Below are positions 60,881-64,000 of a DNA stretch of 64,000 nucleotides, one piece after another; the first letter of the stretch is position 1, and each line of letters begins with the position of its first letter. The DNA is from CBDBLK01 sp965243145. Its GTDB lineage: Bacteria > Bdellovibrionota > Bacteriovoracia > Bacteriovoracales > Bacteriovoracaceae. The notes beneath the pieces were generated by a model. It was given only the letters and a program-made list of their open reading frames with translations. It was not told the DNA's origin and ran no database searches. The stretch covers positions 1,364,001 through 1,428,000 of the forward strand of contig CBDEUB010000002.1 of the NCBI GenBank assembly GCA_965243145.1. The letters are read 5' to 3'. The position numbers and the translations under genes are program-made.

Positions 60881-62197
60881 ATGGATGTACAACCAACGGC
60901 CTTAGAATGGATAGGAACCTTGTGCTTTGCACTGGCGGTTCTCCACACTTTTCTCTCTTCCCTCTTTGAAAAATGGAGCGGCCGCTACCCCAAAGGTTCC
61001 ATCAGGGCAAATCTCTTTCACCTGCTGGGAGAAGTCGAAATTGTCTTTGGCCTTTGGGCCGCCATCTTTGTGGGCATTTACACCTTCATAGAAGGTTTTG
61101 CCCTTCATGGCGAAGGGCATCGAATCACCGGCGGGGCCATATACTACCTGGAAAGTCTCAATTTTACCGAACCGGCCTTTGTTTTCACCATTATGACTGT
61201 GGCGGCCACACGGCCGATCATTTTATTGGCGGAAAAAATCATCACCTTTTTGGCCAAATGGCCCCCCTTGCCCCCAAAAATGGCCTTTTACTTTACCGTC
61301 CTGGTGTTTGGCCCCCTGCTCGGCTCCTTTATCACTGAACCCGCCGCCATGACTGTCACCGCCCTCATTTTACTGAATTATTTTTATTCTCAAAAAATGA
61401 GTCAAACATTTATGTACGCCACCTTGGGACTCCTATTCGTCAACATTTCCATAGGGGGAACTTTAACCCACTTTGCCGCCCCTCCGGTTCTGATGGTGGC
61501 GGCCAAATGGCATTGGGACACCGCCTTTATGATGGGCCACTTCGGCCACAAAGCTGTCTTCGCCGTCATTCTCTCCACTCTGATCACCTGTCTGGCCTTT
61601 AGGAAAGAACTGAGTGGCCCACTTAAAGTGGACGAAGGCCAGGCCTCTTCCCCCATGCAACCGACATGGTGGCTCACCTCCATCCATGTCCTTTTTCTCG
61701 CCCTGGTGGTCTACAGTTCCCACCACTCCATTTTTTTCCTGGGCCTTCTGCTCTTTTTCTTAGGATTCGTCACCATCACCGAAGAATACCAGGATACCAT
61801 TAAACTCAAGGAGGCCCTTTTGGTGGGATTCTTCCTGGCCGGATTGATCGTCCTGGGTGGTATGCAAGGGTGGTGGTTGAGGCCACTCCTGGCCTCCATG
61901 AGTGATTTGGCCCTATTTGTGGGAACCGCCGGATTGACTGCCTTCACTGACAACGCCGCCCTAACCTATTTGGGTTCTCTAGTGGAGTTGAGCGACTCGG
62001 CCAAATACAATCTGGTGGCCGGAGCGGTCGCCGGCGGAGGCCTCACCGTCATCGCCAATGCCCCCAACCCCGCCGGATTTGGCATTTTGAAATCAAGTTT
62101 TGGGGCCAGCGGGATCAATCCCTTGGGCCTTTTGCTGGGTGCTCTCGTCCCCACCGTCCTCGCCATGCTTTGCTTTCAAATTTTGCCGGATTTATAA
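60881..62197 (+). CDS. Putative Na+/H+ antiporter
   Basis: 438 aa, about eleven transmembrane helices. Segments such as FGPLLGSFITEPAAMTVTAL, NISIGGTLTHFAAPPVLMVA and GLTAFTDNAALTYLGSLVEL match the Na_H_antiport_2 (NhaD-like, ion-transporter superfamily) pattern, with conserved Thr-Glu-Pro and Asp-Asn-Ala in re-entrant loops. Inner membrane; expected to exchange sodium for protons. Transcribed after the ferredoxin gene. Substrate is by family analogy only. Confidence 0.85.
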   Translation: MDVQPTALEWIGTLCFALAVLHTFLSSLFEKWSGRYPKGSIRANLFHLLGEVEIVFGLWAAIFVGIYTFIEGFALHGEGHRITGGAIYYLESLNFTEPAFVFTIMTVAATRPIILLAEKIITFLAKWPPLPPKMAFYFTVLVFGPLLGSFITEPAAMTVTALILLNYFYSQKMSQTFMYATLGLLFVNISIGGTLTHFAAPPVLMVAAKWHWDTAFMMGHFGHKAVFAVILSTLITCLAFRKELSGPLKVDEGQASSPMQPTWWLTSIHVLFLALVVYSSHHSIFFLGLLLFFLGFVTITEEYQDTIKLKEALLVGFFLAGLIVLGGMQGWWLRPLLASMSDLALFVGTAGLTAFTDNAALTYLGSLVELSDSAKYNLVAGAVAGGGLTVIANAPNPAGFGILKSSFGASGINPLGLLLGALVPTVLAMLCFQILPDL

Positions 62198-62218
62198 AAT
62201 TGATTTTATTCCGTTTTT

Positions 62219-62266
62219 AGTATAAATTAAAAATATACTTTTTTTAGTATAAATTAAATTTATACT
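62219..62266. promoter_or_regulatory. Paired 21-bp operators of HipBA module 2
   Basis: The site at 62246-62266 is a perfect palindrome, AGTATAAAT-TAA-ATTTATACT. The site at 62219-62239 has the same outer arms AGTATA and TATACT around a less symmetrical centre. Centres are 27 bp apart. They precede hipB by about 30 bp and probably overlap its promoter, giving autoregulation. The sequence differs from the E. coli hip operator (TATCC/GGATA arms). Confidence 0.7.
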
Positions 62267-62292
62267 AATTTTGGGATAAATTGGAAAAATCT

Positions 62293-62541
62293 ATGCCCTA
62301 CATCAAGACCGTCAAACAATTTATCTCAGTGCTTAGGCAGGCCCGTCGGGATCAGGGCCTCACCCAGGCCCAATTGGGCGATAAAGTTGGAATGAGTCAA
62401 AAAAAAGTGGCGATGATCGAAAACCACGCCGCATCACCTAGACTCGATACTTTGTTAGTCATTGCCGCGGCCCTGGGCCTTCACCTCTCAATCAACGACG
62501 GAAAAGAACCCGAACACAAGATTGACTTGGTTTGGGATTAA
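62293..62541 (+). CDS. hipB: HipB-type HTH antitoxin (module 2)
   Basis: 82 aa from ATG 62293; an in-frame TTG at 62281 would add four residues. Xre-type HTH: LRQARRDQGLTQAQLGDKVG, then MSQKKVAMIENHAASPRLDT, and a C-terminal beta strand (HKIDLVW) as in E. coli HipB, which dimerises through that strand. It should bind the palindromic operators upstream and neutralise HipA, whose gene starts 9 bp later. Confidence 0.87.
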   Translation: MPYIKTVKQFISVLRQARRDQGLTQAQLGDKVGMSQKKVAMIENHAASPRLDTLLVIAAALGLHLSINDGKEPEHKIDLVWD

Positions 62542-62550
62542 AGAATTAAA

Positions 62551-63846
62551 ATGGGCAAAAAATCTCAAACGGTTCAGCTAAAAGTTTTTCTACAAGGCCA
62601 CTTGGTTGGAGAATATAAAAAAACTCTCAGTGGAGAAACTCTTTTTACTTACAGCAACCTTTGGGTAAAATACGGTTTCCCCATCTCCCAAACCCTGCCC
62701 CTCTCCACGGCCCCCTATAAAGGCAACCACTCTAGGGCCTATTTTGAAAATCTTTTGCCCGACTCGAAAGAAGAAAGAGATGCTATCGCCGCCAAAATGC
62801 GCGCCCATAGTTCCGATCATTTCGACCTTCTGAGAAGTATTGGCCGCGACTGTATCGGGGCACTACGATTTACCGAAAACACAGAAAGTGACCGAATCAA
62901 GGCCAATCCCCCGCGAGGAATCGTTCTCTCCGATGCCAAAATCGGACAAATGATCAAAAACTTGCAATCCCATCCTTTAGGAATGGAACTCCAAATTGAA
63001 GATTTTAGAATTTCCCTGGCCGGAGTTCAAGAAAAAACGGCCCTTTTATTCTGGAATAATAAATGGCAAAGGCCAATCGGCACCACTCCCACCACCCACA
63101 TTATCAAACCTGCCATCAAATCTTCGTACCAAGGCCGAGACATGAAAACCAGCGTACACAACGAATATTTTTGCATGAAATTGTGCCAAAAATTGGGCCT
63201 GAGAGTTGCCAACATAGATATAAAAAAATTTGGTGAAGAACTGGTTTTAGTGGTGGAAAGATTCGACCGCCTGATAAAAAATGGAATCATCTACCGCAAA
63301 CACCAAGAAGATATGTGCCAGGCCTTAGGATACTTTTCTGGCCAAAAATACCAATCCGATGGCGGCCCAAGCATCAAAGGCCTTGTATCCGTTTTAGAAA
63401 CCAGTGTAAACAGACAAGAAGATTTGGAAACTCTCTTCAAATCCCTGGCCATCTACTTTGTCTTAGGTGCTACCGACGGGCACGCTAAAAATTATTCCAT
63501 CGAATATGTAAAACAAGGACACAAATTGGCACCTTTATACGACATCCTCTCCATCTTTCCCACTCTCTCATCATCAGAAATGGCCGCCGCTAAATATAAA
63601 ATGGCCTTATCCATGGGAATTTCAAACCACTACCGCGCGCACAAGATTAACAGAAAACACTTCCTGGAAACCGCTCGCATCTGCCAAATGACTGAAAACT
63701 TGGCCAATCAAATCATCGACGACATTTTGGGCCAGCTTAAAAATGAAGTTTGGAACGAAATAGAGTATTCCACTCTATTTGATCACACTATCAAAAACAA
63801 AATAGTAGAAGGAATAAAGGCCACTCTGAAAAGACTCGTCAATTAA
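62551..63846 (+). CDS. hipA: HipA-family Ser/Thr kinase toxin (module 2)
   Basis: 431 aa, close to E. coli HipA over its length. The auto-phosphorylated serine loop is FRISLAGVQEKTALL (Ser155, equivalent to Ser150), TPTTHIIKP carries the ATP lysine, the catalytic loop is GATDGHAKNYS (Asp309) and the metal site PLYDILS (Asp331). HipA of this class phosphorylates glutamyl-tRNA synthetase and induces persistence in E. coli; the same target is likely but not shown. The stop codon overlaps the 3' end of a convergent partial gene. Confidence 0.92.
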   Translation: MGKKSQTVQLKVFLQGHLVGEYKKTLSGETLFTYSNLWVKYGFPISQTLPLSTAPYKGNHSRAYFENLLPDSKEERDAIAAKMRAHSSDHFDLLRSIGRDCIGALRFTENTESDRIKANPPRGIVLSDAKIGQMIKNLQSHPLGMELQIEDFRISLAGVQEKTALLFWNNKWQRPIGTTPTTHIIKPAIKSSYQGRDMKTSVHNEYFCMKLCQKLGLRVANIDIKKFGEELVLVVERFDRLIKNGIIYRKHQEDMCQALGYFSGQKYQSDGGPSIKGLVSVLETSVNRQEDLETLFKSLAIYFVLGATDGHAKNYSIEYVKQGHKLAPLYDILSIFPTLSSSEMAAAKYKMALSMGISNHYRAHKINRKHFLETARICQMTENLANQIIDDILGQLKNEVWNEIEYSTLFDHTIKNKIVEGIKATLKRLVN

Positions 63847-64000
63847 AAATCCTGACTTTTTTCGCTTGCTGCTGAGTATCCGAATGGACTTGCAAGATAA
63901 TTCCCAGCGATGAAAAACCTCCATGCCCTTCACACACCAGATAGTCGGGAAAAAGTTCCACCTCTTTCCTAGCGGGAACCGTTTGGGTTGCGGGAGCGCT
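63839..64000 (-). CDS. Partial hypothetical protein, C-terminal end
   Basis: Open on the minus strand from the window edge to a TGA at 63839-63841: 53 residues including VPARKEVELFPDYLVCEGHG and GFSSLGIILQVHSDTQQQ. Family not recognised. It overlaps the hipA stop by 8 bp (convergent). The absence of a stop over 54 codons and the ordinary residue mix support coding. Confidence 0.5.
   Translation of the reverse strand, partial: SAPATQTVPARKEVELFPDYLVCEGHGGFSSLGIILQVHSDTQQQAKKVRIFN

Overview
The window is a chromosomal segment of a Gram-negative bacterium. Outer-membrane-type and lipoprotein signal peptides, a TlpA-type thioredoxin, a three-helix SecE, quinone-type PyrD, 2-oxoacid:ferredoxin oxidoreductase and a sigma-54 activator together suggest a deltaproteobacterial or Bdellovibrionota-like lineage. 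That placement is inference; I recognise no species. GGCC is strikingly over-used across almost the whole window.

Layout. 1-2.9 kb: AT-rich accessory end (a partial gene, a 118-aa unknown, an AlbA/Schlafen-type protein) abutting the 3' end of tRNA-Ser(GCU), as expected of an island integrated at a tRNA. 3.0-11.5 kb: central metabolism (fructose-bisphosphate aldolase, KorAB, a fused 2-oxo acid dehydrogenase E1) and a sigma-54 regulator. 11.56-12.92 kb: an intact IS with a 16-bp target duplication, inserted just in front of the regulator. 13.0-17.5 kb: a cluster of secreted or membrane proteins (plant-type LRR protein, DUF6973-like protein with a membrane partner, two Kazal-domain proteins plus a decayed Kazal remnant, an outer-membrane beta-barrel). 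17.6-19.3 kb: a HipBA module with a periodic AT-rich array upstream. 19.3-50.0 kb: a nearly unbroken minus-strand block secE-nusG-rplKAJL-rpoBC-rpsLG-fusA-rpsJ to rplQ, i.e. the rpoBC, str, S10, spc and alpha operons in series, without tuf, rpsD or map. 50.3-57.3 kb: dnaE, two FlgT/CsgG-type secreted proteins, pyrD. 57.3-62.2 kb: queC, a small secreted protein, phosphoglucomutase, ferredoxin and a Na+/H+ antiporter. 62.2-63.8 kb: a second, E. coli-like HipBA module with palindromic operators; a partial gene runs off the right edge.

The most interesting signal is a 127-bp imperfect-palindrome repeat present in three full copies and one truncated copy, all inside the ribosomal/RNA polymerase block and all co-oriented, each ending 4-27 nt before the start codon of rplF, fusA or rpoC. 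The outer 13-bp stem and the central 7-bp hairpin vary between copies but stay paired, with G-U pairs on the transcribed strand. This looks like a selected RNA structure, analogous to ERIC elements but with a different sequence.
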